A DNA stretch of 64,000 nucleotides from the NCBI RefSeq assembly GCF_905115235.1, contig NC_051852.1, positions 160,722,164-160,786,163 of the forward strand, in the 5' to 3' direction. Below, piece after piece: positions 36,621-46,799 of this stretch. Source of the DNA: Hermetia illucens. Its lineage: Eukaryota > Arthropoda > Insecta > Diptera > Stratiomyidae. The notes beneath the pieces are model-generated. The model made no database searches and was not told the DNA's origin. It saw only the letters and a program-made list of their open reading frames with translations. The translations under genes and the position numbers were made by a program. Each line of letters opens with the position of its first letter. Positions within the stretch are counted from its first letter, which is position 1.

Positions 36621-37074
36621 CTCCTCTCATAACAGCAGTCACCGTCTTAGCAGTTTGTGTTGTCAAAACGGCGCTAATTGGGCTCCTCGGAGTGATACCT
36701 ACCTGCCTACCTTACTGGGAAAAAAGTGTTTGTACATTAGTAGTATACTCAGCAATAGTATAAAAATATTGAAAAAAAATGATATGTCAATATCAGACGG
36801 CGTCTAGCAACTACTCGATACAAAGTTCGGTAACTATATGGCCACGTCTTCGAAGAGGCAGACGTCAACCACACTTTGATTAAGAATGATGATGATGAGC
36901 AAAAGGGAAACCAGAAGACACAAAGTGTCAACATTGTATTACCTATTGACATAGTGGTACTCATTTTTGAAGCAAAAAACTAATCCCTTACAATGGTTTG
37001 TATAACAAAATCAACGTTTTAAGCATGTTTTTGTCTACTCAACTCAGAGTGTAGAAATTAACTGCGGGTTTACG

Positions 37075-37345
37075 ACTTGTCCGAATAACTGAGTGGTTAG
37101 AGCGCAAGGCTGTCGTACGGAAAATCGCGGCTCGTTTGTATCGTGATTTGACGTCGAATACCAGTCGACTCAGCTGTGAGTGAGTACCTGAGTCAAATCG
37201 GGATAATAATCTCAGGCCAGCATAATGCTGACCGCATTGTCTCCTATAGGCCATCCTGTAGTGTACGGTCTTGAATGAAGGGCTCTAACACACTCCAAAG
37301 CCCTGATCCAATTGGATTTTTGCACCAACTTATATTATTATTATT
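37075..37345 (+). mobile_element. tRNA-derived SINE, copy 3
   Basis: Head AACTGAGTGGTTAGAGCGC, a damaged B box, body CCAGTCGACTCAGCTGTGAG and GTACCTGAGTCAAATCGGG, and an ATT-rich tail. Nearly full length. Confidence 0.85.
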
Positions 37346-37567
37346 ACAATTTCTCACATTCTTGATGTTTTGCTGCTGTCATGACTATTTCCCATCTTGC
37401 TTGAAGACGCACCTTGAGTACAAATGAAAATTACTCACGAGTTTGGTTGAACGTAAATTGGATGATCTCCACTTACTGATATTGCCTTCCTGTATAGACT
37501 TTTTGAAGAATTTGTGGTTTACACACTATAACTATAAGGAAACACTTCAAATCACATCTAATTTAGA

Positions 37568-37573
37568 TTTATT
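37568..37573 (-). terminator. Candidate poly(A) signal of Vha14
   Basis: AATAAA on the minus strand, about 135 bases after the Vha14 stop codon. Confidence 0.5.
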
Positions 37574-37706
37574 TGTTGAAGGCTCTTTAGGACAACTTTA
37601 TAATACATGCTCGTAATATATATGGAATTAGCTTTACATAATACAATTGCAAACAATAAACGAAAACAAATCACGAAAGGATCGTGTGGAGGACGACACT
37701 TTGTAC

Positions 37707-38274
37707 CTAACCCCGCGGTACCCCAACTAGGTCCTCAGGATTGAACATTCCCTGCAAAGAAACAACGGTCACTTTCCGATTCAGAATGCCGCAATTCACC
37801 TTTTTCTTACCTTCGCACGTCTAAGAATCGAGTCTTTCGATGCATCGTAAGGATGATCCTTGGATGGAATTTCCAGCACAGCCGGAATAGGAGCTGTGTG
37901 CGCATCAATTACATGCCGAATCAACTCTGCGTAGTTCTGATTGATCAGGATAATGTCGATATCATCCCGCTTCAGGAAACGTTTGAAACAATCCTCGATT
38001 TCACTCACGGCAGTATCTATACATTAGAAAAATTCGTTGATAAAAAGCTGGCGAAAGTTTTCCGACAATGTCCTTACTTTTATCGACAACCATAAAGTTG
38101 GGATGACGATTTTTATTAATTTCTCCGACTCCACCAAGGAGGAATCCAACACAGGTGTCCTAGGAAATTTGTATAAACGACGATTATCGTTAGTTCGCTT
38201 TATTATTGCACATTTCTTACCTCATCGCCGATGACGGAAATTAGTTTTCCCTTGATTGCTGCGTGAAGTGCCAT
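37707..38274 (-). CDS. Vha14-1: V-type proton ATPase subunit F
   Basis: Subunit F of the V1 sector, a central-stalk component that couples ATP hydrolysis to rotation in the proton pump of endomembranes. Four exons on minus: 38274-38221, 38159-38078, 38016-37811, 37751-37707; 128 residues, all GT-AG and in frame. The N-terminus reads [18 protein letters not shown], then [20 protein letters not shown] and [20 protein letters not shown], with the conserved [12 protein letters not shown]-type region as [20 protein letters not shown] and the end GMFNPEDLV. The family is normally 119-124 residues; here five residues (GVPRG) follow the usual end. Compact introns (45-61 bp). Gene appears whole. Confidence 0.96.
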
Positions 38275-38649
38275 TACTTATAAGAAACACAGATTTTATC
38301 GAGAAATTGTCCCCCCGAGTTGAACGAGCAATGAAATTGTCAGCTGACCTATTGTGGGTATCACGAGAATCCTTCTACATCACACCTCCATCTTCAGTTG
38401 TGAATGACATTGCTTCGTAGTGCCATATTGAAGATATTTGTATCATCAACATAAGAGGTGAATGTTCTGTTCTAAATTTTAAAAATGTTTAATAAAAATT
38501 ATGTTGATAAACTTTTGTCAAATATATATTTATGTTTATTTATGAGTAGAGTTATACAGTTTTTTGACTTAATCAATGGTCCAGATTCTATAGTATAACA
38601 TACAAAGTCTCCTGGAAAATGAATCTTCTCGTGAATTTGAAATTGACAT
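38275..38649. other. 5' flank of Vha14
   Basis: AT-rich sequence; holds the Vha14 5' UTR and promoter by position. Nothing else recognised. Confidence 0.4.
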
Positions 38650-39345
38650 CATCACCCTACCTATCCTCATTCAGTACAATAGGATATCCCAAAACTCTGC
38701 GTCCAAAATTGGGTACACATCTCAATCTCAGACTTTCCAACATCACTCTTCTTCCTAACATTAAAGAAAACTTTTATCGGGGCAAGAAATAACTGGTTAC
38801 AGGCAATGAGGGGTAACAATTGGATAATTGGATGAACATCTCGGATTGCAAATTGCAAGATTTCTGGAGTCAGATCAACTGGCTTAAAACCTTTCAGGGA
38901 TGACACGAAGTGCCTTCTTTTTCTAAATCTCATAAAAGGACATTATTATAATGGATAAGTTTTCTTCCTCCTCTCTTCCTCTTCGCCTCTTAAGCTTTTT
39001 CCTGCAGCTCGTTCTCGACAAACACAAAAAGTGCTCGGTGATAAGCACGGATGGGACCATCTGCGCCTATGTCCTGTAGCTGAACCAATCGCACGAGAAG
39101 TTATTCTGCATGCGTTAAATGATGTCTGACTATCTCAGACAACTGGCATCAGGTCAAACTAGTCCAAATCCCCAAGAAAGGCAAATTTCAAAATGATCTC
39201 CCTCCTTAACATTCTATCCAAGTTAACAAATGCTATATTCAAATCCAGGCTTGACCCAGCTCTGGAGGATTTCCGGTTGCTCCCACAGAAAAGTTTTGTT
39301 TACAGGTAATACATCGCTACTGAAGGGTAGGCAGATATGAAAAAT
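38650..39345 (+). mobile_element. LINE B, truncated copy 1
   Basis: Parallels 41540-42480: the shared text includes ACAATAGGATATCCC versus ACAACAGGATACCCC, then TTTATCGGGGCAAGAAATAACTGG, and the region before the array (CGCTACTGAAGGGTA). It spans part of the endonuclease, the linker and the first RT motifs and is broken throughout. It runs directly into a tandem array. Confidence 0.65.
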
Positions 39346-39910
39346 AGTGAAAAATCCAAAATCGGCAGATTTCGCTGGGCGATAGCTCGTTCGAAAACGG
39401 AGGTGGCCCACATTCAGCAAACCTAAAAATTTGAACACTACTTGGTCGGGGAGGCCACAGATCACGGAAAGTTCACCACCTGGGAGGCCCTCAGGAACTC
39501 GAAGAAAATTAAAAATTTCCGCGACCCCCCGGTAGGCAAAATGGGAAAAAATGCCAAATCGTCGCATTTCGGTGGGCGATACTTCGTTCGAAAGTGGAGG
39601 TGGCCCAGATTCGTGAAATGTAAAAACTTTAACGCAACGACGTCAGGGAGGCCAGATATCAGGGAAAGTTCACCACCTCGGAGGCCCTCAGAAACTCGAA
39701 GAAAAAAAAAATCCTACGACCCCGACTAGGAAAAATGGGCAAAAATGCAAAATCGTCGGATTTCGGTGGGCGATACCTCGTTCGAAGGCGGCCCAGATTA
39801 AGGAAACGTAAAAATGTTAACGCTACGACGTCGGGGAGACCAGATATCTGGGACAGTTCACTTGAGAACTCGAAGAAAATAAAAAATTCCCACAACCCGA
39901 ACATCGCCCA
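39345..39910 (+). repeat. Tandem array of a ~195-bp unit, array 1
   Basis: About three units, each with AATCGTCGGATTTCGGTGGG, CGATACCTCGTTCGAAAG, AACGCTACGACGTCGGGGAG and CCACCTCGGAGGCCCTCAGA. Unit starts near 39350, 39544 and 39738 (about 194 bp apart); the last is shortened. Not protein coding despite some open frames. Confidence 0.85.
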
Positions 39911-39934
39911 ATTTAGATTGGTTACTAGACTGAA

Positions 39935-41265
39935 CCTTTTTCATCAGGCCTGCCTTAATAAGGAACTCTAGACATCCCGGTTTTGCGCCGAGGTCCACCA
40001 ATTCGATATCCCTAAAAGCTGTCTGGCGTCCTGACCTACACCATCGCTCCATCTTAGGCAGGGTCTGCCTCGTCTTCTTTTTCTACCATAGATATTACCC
40101 TTATAGACTTTCCGGGTGGGATCATCCTCATCCATACGGATTAAGTGACCCGCCCACCGTAACCTATTGAGCCGGATTTTATCCACAATCTGACGGTCAT
40201 GATATCGCTCATAGATTTCGTCATTGTGTAGGCTACGGAATCGTCTATCCTCATGTAGGGGACCAAAAATTCTTCGGAGGATTCTTCTCTCGAACGCGGC
40301 CAAGAGTTCGTAATTTTTCTTGCTAAGAACCCACGTTTCCGAGGAATAGATGAGGACCGCCAAGATCATAGTCTTGTACAGTAAAAGCTTTGACCCTATG
40401 GTGAGACGTTTCGAGTGAAACAGTTTTTGTAAGCTGAAATAGGCTCTGTTGGCTGACAACAACCATGCGCGGATTTCATCATCATAGCTGTTATCGGTTG
40501 TGATTTTCGACCCCTCAAAGTTGTATTCTCCTATCCTTATTCTTCTCGTTTGACCAGTGTGGTTTGATGTTGTTGGTTGATTCGTCTTCGGTGCTGGCGT
40601 TGCCACCATATATTTTGTCTTGCCTTCATTGATGTGCAGGCCAAGATCTCGCGTCGCCTCGAGTGATTCTTCCCATGATGTCGATATCGTCAGCATAGGC
40701 CAGTAGTTGGATGGACTTAAAGAGGATCGTACCTCTTGCATTTACCTCAGCGTCACGAATCACTTTCTCGAGGGCCAGGTTAAAGAGGACGCAGGACAGG
40801 GCATCCCTTTGTCGTAGACCGTTGTTGATCTCGAATGGTCTTGAAAGTGATCCTGCTGCTTTTATCTGGCCTTGCACATTGGTCAGGGTTAGCCTAGTCA
40901 GTCTTATCAATTTCTTCCGATACCAAATTCTCTCATGGCCTTGTACAGTTTCACCCTGGTTATGCTATCATAGGCGGCTTTAAAGTCGATGAATAGATAA
41001 TGCAACTGTTGTCCATATTCCAACAGTTTTTCCATCGCTTGCCGCAGAGAGAAAATCTGATCTGTTGCTGATTTGCCTGGAGTGAAGCCTCTTTAGTATG
41101 GGCCAATGATGTTCTGGGCGTATGAGGCTATCCGGCCTGGCAAGATAACGGAGAATATCTTATAGATGGTACTCAGCAACGCGATACCTCTATAATTGCT
41201 GCACTGTGTGATATCTCCCTTTTTATGTATGAGACAGATAATGCCTCGTTGCCAATCGTCAGGCA
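39935..41265 (-). mobile_element. RTE-A LINE, copy 2
   Basis: Minus-strand RT palm (YADDIDIM), DFKAAYDS-region DNA and C-terminal RRIFGPLHEDRRFRSL and RLRWAGHLIRM. It resembles the copy at 20.5-22.6 kb but lacks part of the thumb and the last ~30 bases before the tail, and is cut off at the RT fingers at 41265, where LINE B begins on the other strand. Confidence 0.8.
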
Positions 41266-42480
41266 AAGTTTAACAAGCTCATCAAATTGCTCGAGGGCAG
41301 GCACAATGTTCTTGTTATCGGGGACTTTAATGTCCACACAAACTCCGCTGGTGATCATTACACTTCTGCAAAAGGCCACGCCCTCGAGGAGGTTATTAAC
41401 AACTTAAATTTTCGGCTGCTCAACAATGGTAAACCAACTTTTTTCAAATCCCTTGTCGGACCAAACCCCATAGGCTCTGTCCCTGATATTACAATATCAA
41501 ACTCAGTCAAAATCGACTCGTTGTGGGACACTTTGGAGGAAGACATCCCAAACAGCCATCACCGACCCATTCTCATTCAAAACAACAGGATACCCCGAAA
41601 CTGCGCGTCCAAAATAGGGCATATACATCTCCATCTCAGACTCTCCAACATCACTCTTCCCCTTAACATTAAAGAAATAACTGAAATTATCACAAATCAA
41701 GTCACTCTTTCCACATTTAAGTCTAATGGCAGAGGATCAGTGCAAAAACACTGGTAGTCTGCTGACCTGATACCTCTTTTCCAGGCGAAACAGTAAGCTT
41801 TCAGAAGCTTCAAAACTTTTATCGGGGCAAGAAATAACTGGTTACGGGCAATGAGGGAGGCAAAAAGGAAATCTTGGCATAACACATGGATGAACATCTC
41901 GGACTGCAATTCTTTCAAATATTTCTGGAGCCAGATCAACTGGCTCGAAACCCTTCAGAATCCAAAGCAGCATCTCCATGCTTGGGACGACACGAAATGC
42001 TTCCTTTTTCCAAACCCTCATGAAAGGACACTATAATAATGGATCCGTTTAATTCCTTTTGACTCAGGCTATTCCCTTTGCCTCTCAAGCTTTTTCCCTG
42101 CGGAAGGTTTTCGACAAACACAAAAAGCGCTCTGTGCCAGGCACGGATAAGACCATCTATGCCTATCTCCAGTGGCTGAACTAATGGGCACGAGAAGTTC
42201 TTCTGGATGCGTTAAATAATGTATGACTATCTCAGAATGCAACAGACGACTGGCGTGAGATTAAATTAGTCTAGATCCCCAAGAAGGGCAAATTTCAAAA
42301 CGATCTTAACAACTATAGGCCGATCTCCTCCCACAACATTTTCCCCAAGTTAACGAATGCCGTGATCAAATCCAGGCTGGCCCTAGCTCTGGAGGATTTC
42401 CGCCTGCTTCCACAAAAAGGTTTTGCTTACAGGCAAAACAGTTCCCCGCCTCGTGTCTCGCTACTGAAGGGTAAGTAGGC
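41266..42480 (+). mobile_element. LINE B, copy 2 with endonuclease domain
   Basis: A 156-codon plus frame at 41287-41757 shows an AP-endonuclease end: HNVLVIGDFNVHTNSAGDHY, NGKPTFF and a degraded SDHRPI motif as SHHRPILIQNN. Further on, NNYRPISSHNIF and KGFAYRQNSS mark the RT fingers near 42310-42440. It then stops and the tandem array follows. Clade not assigned. Confidence 0.7.
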
Positions 42481-42484
42481 AGGA

Positions 42485-43060
42485 AAAATGGCGAAAAATG
42501 TAGATATCAGGCAAAGTTCACCACTTCGGAGGCCCTCAGAAACCCGAAGAAAATTTAAAATGTCCACAACCCCCGATTTCAGTGGGCGATACCTCGTTCG
42601 AAAGCGGAGGCAGCCTAGATCCAGATATCACGGAAAGTTTACCACCTCGGAGGCCTTCAGAAATTCGAAGAAAACTAAAAAATCCCACGACCACGGCTAG
42701 GAAAAATGGGCAAAAATGCAAAATCGTCGGATTTCGATGGGTGATACCTCGTTCGAAAGCGGAGGCGGCCCAGACTCAGGTAATGTAAAACTTTTAACGC
42801 TACGACGTTGGGGAGACCAGATATCAGGGAAAGTTCACCAGCTCGGAGGCCCTCAGAAACTCGAAGAAAATTTGAAAATCCCACAACCCCCGGTTAGGAA
42901 AAATAGGCAAAAATGCAAAATCGTCGGATTTCGATGGGTGATACCTCGTTTTAAAGCGGAGGCGGCCCAGATTCAGGAAATGAAAGACTTTCAACGCTAC
43001 GACGTCGGGGAGGCCAGATATCAGAAAAAGTTCAACAACTCGGAATTGGAACTTTCCACA
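42485..43060 (+). repeat. Tandem array of a ~195-bp unit, array 2
   Basis: The same unit as array 1. Two full units start at 42709 and 42906 (197 bp apart); two internally shortened units precede them. It follows LINE B at the same junction (CGCTACTGAAGGGTA, about 42454-42468). Confidence 0.85.
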
Positions 43061-43130
43061 CAGCATGTGCCGTTCGTCACCAATCTAAAGGTCTGAGTGA
43101 AATTATGCGGTGTTTCCAACGATTAATTAA

Positions 43131-43243
43131 TTGAAATAATAAAAACCTTGTTGTTTCCTTTTCGTTGGTGTGGATATTTATTCTTGCAAATACCGATATT
43201 TCGGGAACCACTTGTTCCCTTCATCAGTGCTAACAAGTCACCG
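43131..43243 (-). mobile_element. Penelope-like element end, left, inverted
   Basis: 113 bp that are the reverse complement, nearly base for base, of 44630-44749. It contains a hammerhead ribozyme fold on the minus strand and ends outward with AAATAATAAAAACC. Hammerhead motifs in terminal repeats are known from Penelope-like retroelements; no Penelope coding region is visible between the two ends. Confidence 0.65.
43184..43236 (-). ncRNA. Hammerhead ribozyme, type I-like (left copy)
   Basis: Minus strand: the core CTGATGA (43227-43221), stem II GGGAAC/GTTCCC with loop AAGTG, then GAAA (43202-43199) and a three-pair stem III closed by TCGG. The 3' side TGCAAG can pair with the GCA just before the core. 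All invariant core bases are present. Cleavage is predicted just before TGCAAG. Confidence 0.75.
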
Positions 43244-43270
43244 GACCGGTAGTCTGGATTATATCCACAG

Positions 43271-43475
43271 GGCAGGACACGCTCTTTCTTTGGGAGCCAG
43301 TCATATCCCTAAATTTGGAACGACTGCTGAATTAACGGGCAAAGCTAACCTTTGGAGATCACCCAGTGGTCTATCAACCTTTGATTTAACTGGAAGTGCT
43401 TCGAAAACATTTGGTGGACCAATGGGTGGTAGAAATAATTTTGGTGCAGGTTTGGGATTTAGCCATAGGTTTTAG
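43271..43475 (+). CDS. Attacin, C-terminal exon only
   Basis: 67 codons encoding the end of an attacin, a secreted glycine-rich antibacterial protein of insects made after immune challenge: SLGASHIPKFGTTAELTGKA, NLWRSPSGLSTFDLTGSASK, then GGRNNFGAGLGFSHRF and a stop at 43473-43475. An acceptor (ATATCCACAG) ends at 43270, giving a downstream exon with one base of the split codon. No signal peptide, propeptide or first G domain was found upstream: 38.6-43.2 kb is transposon sequence and Vha14 lies beyond. Either the gene's first exon is far away or this is a stranded exon. It is flanked by inverted Penelope-type ends. The exon frame itself is open and well conserved. Confidence 0.82.
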
Positions 43476-44629
43476 TGAAAATCTGTAGAATTATATGTTA
43501 TTATTAAATTATTTTTAATGCAAACAAAAAAGTTTGAAGAATATATTGTATAAAAAATCAATCGAACTCTCTTTCCTCCCAGCGCTAGAGCCCTTTTTAA
43601 GCCTAGGTTCTTCCAACATTTGCCTCCAACTGACTCGATCCGGAACACGTCATCCAATGTCTTACAACTAAGCTCTTTTCACTGTCGGGGTCGACCGCGT
43701 CTTTTTATCTTTTTTCTCAGAATTTTCATCACACAGCTAGGTACCACGATGCGCTGCCCTTAAATAGCACCGAAGGTCTTGGGGGTTTAACGTCAATGCC
43801 TACCATACAGGCATAGTCGCAAGGCTTTTTTGGACACGAATTGATTTGGAGACCATAATGAAAGGTACTGATTCATACTGAGTATTGGCTCAACATTCAT
43901 ATCAATGCGAAGTCTATCTAATACCCCTGCCTCAACTGAGGGGTATTGCGCCCGTTATATGGCACCGCTGGAGTTCTTAAACGTGCAGACATTTGCCGAG
44001 AAATTTGAATAAAGCCGTGCTTTAAAAAAGTTTCAGACAATATGTACTTCTCCCTTACGTCCAGAACTTATTGTACACTCTCTCAACGGACGTCAACTTA
44101 TCCATTACAGAAGGTATTCCCCTCAATAGCAGCAATGCTGGCTGACTTCCGGCCCGACCGTATTGGGTGATTGATGATTTGCGCCTCCTTCCTGAACCGC
44201 TCCAAAATGTCTGCTATGTAGTTCTTGTGAGTCTGCTGCATCAGTTCATCGGTATTGGCAACAATGAACATCGTATGTTATGGCACGAGGTCCTAATTTT
44301 TGGGACACTTTCACCTCTAGCCCGTGTTCGGAAACTTGGAGTCTTTTTTCGAATGGTACTCATGAGGCCACATCTCGCCCCCTGAGTTCAGCGGATTTAC
44401 AAGGTGAACCCTAATGTCCAGTACAGGAGCATGACTAGCTGCAGAACCTCTTCCAATGACGCTTTATTGTTTCAATTCTTCGCCACCACTGACCACGCTG
44501 GTTTCGGAAAAAAAGGCGGGATACTGACTACTAGTCAGGCTTCTCTCCCCCGGGGCAGCCATAGCAAGGATCATCAAGTTAATCTTGAGAACCCTCAGTC
44601 CCCTTTTGAGTTTTAACGCGGCAACCTGT
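43476..44629. other. Segment between the attacin exon and the right Penelope end
   Basis: Non-coding. About 43870-43990 contains a fragment of repeat D (ACTGAGTATTGGCTCAACATTC). The remainder, with several poorly supported short frames, shows no recognised gene. Confidence 0.4.
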
Positions 44630-44749
44630 GTCCGGTGACTCGTTAGCACTGATGAAGGGAACAAGTGGTTCCCGAAATATCGGTATTTGCAAGAATAAAT
44701 ATCCACACCAACGAAAAGGAAACAATAAGGTTTTTATTATTTCAATCAA
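44630..44749 (+). mobile_element. Penelope-like element end, right
   Basis: Begins GTCCGGTGACTCGTTAGCA and ends GGTTTTTATTATTTC; inverted partner of 43131-43243, with a hammerhead ribozyme inside. Immediately right of it (44755-44800) lies a piece of RTE-A 5' leader (GGACCAGTTGGTACAATTTG). Confidence 0.65.
44641..44695 (+). ncRNA. Hammerhead ribozyme, type I-like (right copy)
   Basis: CTGATGA at 44649-44655, stem II GGGAAC (44657-44662) with GTTCCC (44668-44673), GAAA at 44674-44677, stem III ATA/TAT around loop TCGG (44680-44683). Stem I: GCA (44646-44648) with TGC (44688-44690), extended past one mismatch. Predicted cleavage after T44687. All core nucleotides are intact. Confidence 0.78.
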
Positions 44750-44799
44750 TCTAAAGGACCAGTTGGTACAATTTGTCCCGTGTTTAGCCGCAAAAAACC

Positions 44800-45385
44800 A
44801 TTTGAGTACTATAGTCCCGATAATTTGAATATCAAAGGTAAGGTCGCGACAAATTTACAAATAAGTCGTAAACTGTATGTTGAACTGGAACATACCTCAA
44901 GGAAATAGCATCTGATCATTCATGAATTGCGAATCATTTTGAGTTAATTCTGGGGTTTTGTACTATTCGAAACAGAACATATTATCCATTTAAAAGTGCT
45001 ATAAATTTGCTTTTCGATCAAACATTTGTGCCTTCCATTTTAAAAGTAAAAGTATAGTCATAAGAAGAAAAAATATGATCGAATTCAGAGGTTAATTTAG
45101 CTTCAATAATTCAAATAATAATTTGGAAAATCTCCGGGAAATTCTGGATGGAGTTTTCAAAAAGTTACCACCACTGTAATTGAAAAGTGTCTGTTTGGAA
45201 TCTAGTACAACATGGCCGTGTGGTGAAAATGCTTGGACGGTAGTTGAGTTCTGCACAAATCTATTGGTACTCGTTCACTTGGTTTGGGGACGCTGTGGGA
45301 TGCGGTTTGGTGTCGTTCGTGTTGATCGGACTTGGACCTCGTTTGGATATTTAGTTATTGTTGCAAAATGTGATGGATCGTTTTG
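44800..45385 (+). other. 5' flank of the snoRNA host gene
   Basis: AT-rich then GT-rich sequence with no recognised coding region. It should contain the promoter and possibly a further 5' exon of the gene that follows. Confidence 0.4.
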
Positions 45386-45634
45386 ATGGAAGAACGCTTG
45401 GTTGTGTTTCCTGACGTGAATTATTCCACTTTGGCGGAACTTGAAAATTTCAACTATGGGTGAGTACTTTTGGACGCCACGTGTTTTTCCGAGTAACCTA
45501 TAAATTGTGTGGGTGTATTCCTACGCTCGAGATGTTTAATTCTACTCACTTTTGGTAGAGTTGAATTTAGTAGGCTGTGAACTGATATTTTCCTGCAAAT
45601 TGCAGTGTTTACGTGGAAGATTGCTTACACGCCT

Positions 45635-45715
45635 AGAGATTCCATGATGATTGTTCTACCTCAGACTGTCTCGTACAAAGTAGGGTGATAAAAAAGAACG
45701 GCCAACTGAGTCTCT
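45635..45715 (+). ncRNA. Box C/D snoRNA 1 (intron 1)
   Basis: Box C ATGATGA at 45644-45650, box D CTGA at 45706-45709, C'-like GTGATAA at 45685. Terminal complement AGAGA/TCTCT brackets it. The guide just before box D (AAGAACGGCCA) is complementary over 11 bases to the universally conserved 18S rRNA stretch TGGCCGTTCTT. By the fifth-base rule the target is the C after TGG; methylated U and G neighbours of this stretch are known in human 18S. Confidence 0.8.
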
Positions 45716-45975
45716 TTCTCCAAAAGCATGGAGCACGATTAAGGCTTTGGATTAATTTCTATTTGATATTTTCAGGTTAGAGGACTAGATTTCGACCCGA
45801 CATGTGAGGCGTCACTTCTCCCGGAGGTTAGCCGGTAAGATTTCTTCCTTCATCAATTCATTATAATTTGCAAACGTGGTACGACTCTGGCAAGTTTCAT
45901 TGTTCTTTAGTTGCGGTGCGTCTCAGCAGACGTACGCAATTTTGTAAGGGTGCAGGTCGTATATCGGTTGCAAGC

Positions 45976-46058
45976 AATTATCTTATGATGACAATTTTAA
46001 TCCGAGAAACTCGTGCGGATGACCAAACAAATTAAACCAAAAGGATTCTGAGAATTAA
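45976..46058 (+). ncRNA. Box C/D snoRNA 2 (intron 2)
   Basis: Box C ATGATGA at 45985-45991, C'-like GGATGA near 46018, box D CTGA at 46048-46051. The flanking complement is weak (AATT/AATT). Guide before D: ACCAAAAGGATT; target not identified. Confidence 0.65.
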
Positions 46059-46244
46059 CCTTGATAACACGTTTAAATTGTGATTTCCAAGACGCTGGTC
46101 CTCATGAATGTTTTTTCTACTTTCTAGGGCCATCGGCAAGATGAAGGTGTAACAGGAGAGTGTCCTTACATCGTTTCTCGTTCAGCATACTAATCGGAAG
46201 GTAATTATCTCTTAGTTCTCGACATGTAGTTCCAAATTCAGATT

Positions 46245-46316
46245 ATTTTATGATGATCCAGGAATATGGTATAGTTCATTTGAAAGTAATGAAAATAATT
46301 TTTCCAACTGAAAATT
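46245..46316 (+). ncRNA. Box C/D snoRNA 3 (intron 3)
   Basis: Box C ATGATGA at 46250-46256, box D CTGA at 46308-46311, C'-like GTAATGA near 46286. Terminal complement ATTT/AAAT lies directly against the boxes. Target not identified. Confidence 0.68.
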
Positions 46317-46498
46317 AAGGAAATAGATATTTCCTCCAACTACATCACTTAAAGCAGATTGTAATTGGCGTTCGATTTTCCAGGTTGAAGTCCCTGCGTT
46401 CGTCGCGCCCATCCATCACTTCTTCCGTGGAATGGTTAGCAACTGAAGCTGAGAGGAGGAAGGAAAGGTAATGGTCTCAATAATAAACGTTTGCATAT

Positions 46499-46590
46499 AA
46501 GTTTAATGATGATAAATTGCCTTCGGGCTCCCTCATCTGAGTCGAACCCAATTTATAAAAAACCATGCTGCGAACTTTCATCTGAAACTT
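46499..46590 (+). ncRNA. Box C/D snoRNA 4 (intron 4)
   Basis: Box C ATGATGA at 46506-46512, D' CTGA at 46537-46540, box D CTGA at 46582-46585; terminal stem AAGTT/AACTT abuts the boxes. The D' guide contains GGGCTCCCTC, complementary to the conserved 18S rRNA stretch GAGGGAGCC(T), a region with a known 2'-O-methyl G in vertebrates. Confidence 0.8.
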
Positions 46591-46799
46591 ATTGCAATGA
46601 AATTCATTTCGAAGAAAATGTGGAGAGCGCGTACTTATTTTTTCTCTTTAAATTACAGGTTGTAACGTCGCCATCCTGGATTTCGTTGGGATTGATGCAG
46701 GATATAATTAGACCTTGGCTGTTTTTATAAATTTCAATAAAAATTGATGGTAGAGCATAATTCCGTCTTTCTTTGTTAGTAAATTAGTTGATATACGCG

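Larger units (their letters stand above)
45386..46745 (+). ncRNA. Small nucleolar RNA host gene (five exons, four intronic C/D snoRNAs)
   Basis: Candidate exons: up to 45459, 45781-45834 (or from 45776), 46128-46200, 46384-46467, 46659 onward, all with GT-AG boundaries, ending at AATAAA (46736-46741). The spliced exons have no convincing ORF: an ATG at 45386 opens only about 50 codons and stops in the third exon, with two more introns downstream. Each of the four introns (183-321 bp) holds one sequence with box C, box D and flanking complementary bases. That is the layout of UHG-type host genes, where the exons are by-products and the introns release the snoRNAs. The transcription start is not seen. 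A very short protein remains possible. Confidence 0.72.

Noticed and set aside
39223-43066. Several open frames in the tandem arrays that look like repeated small proteins
   Set aside because: They arise because the repeated DNA unit is open in some frames on both strands; the shared text is DNA-level and no start, splice or family supports coding.
45386-46137. A possible ~50-residue protein from the first three exons of the snoRNA host gene
   Set aside because: It needs the second of two close acceptors, ends in the third of five exons and has no recognised relative; the snoRNA reading explains the locus better, though a small peptide is not excluded.
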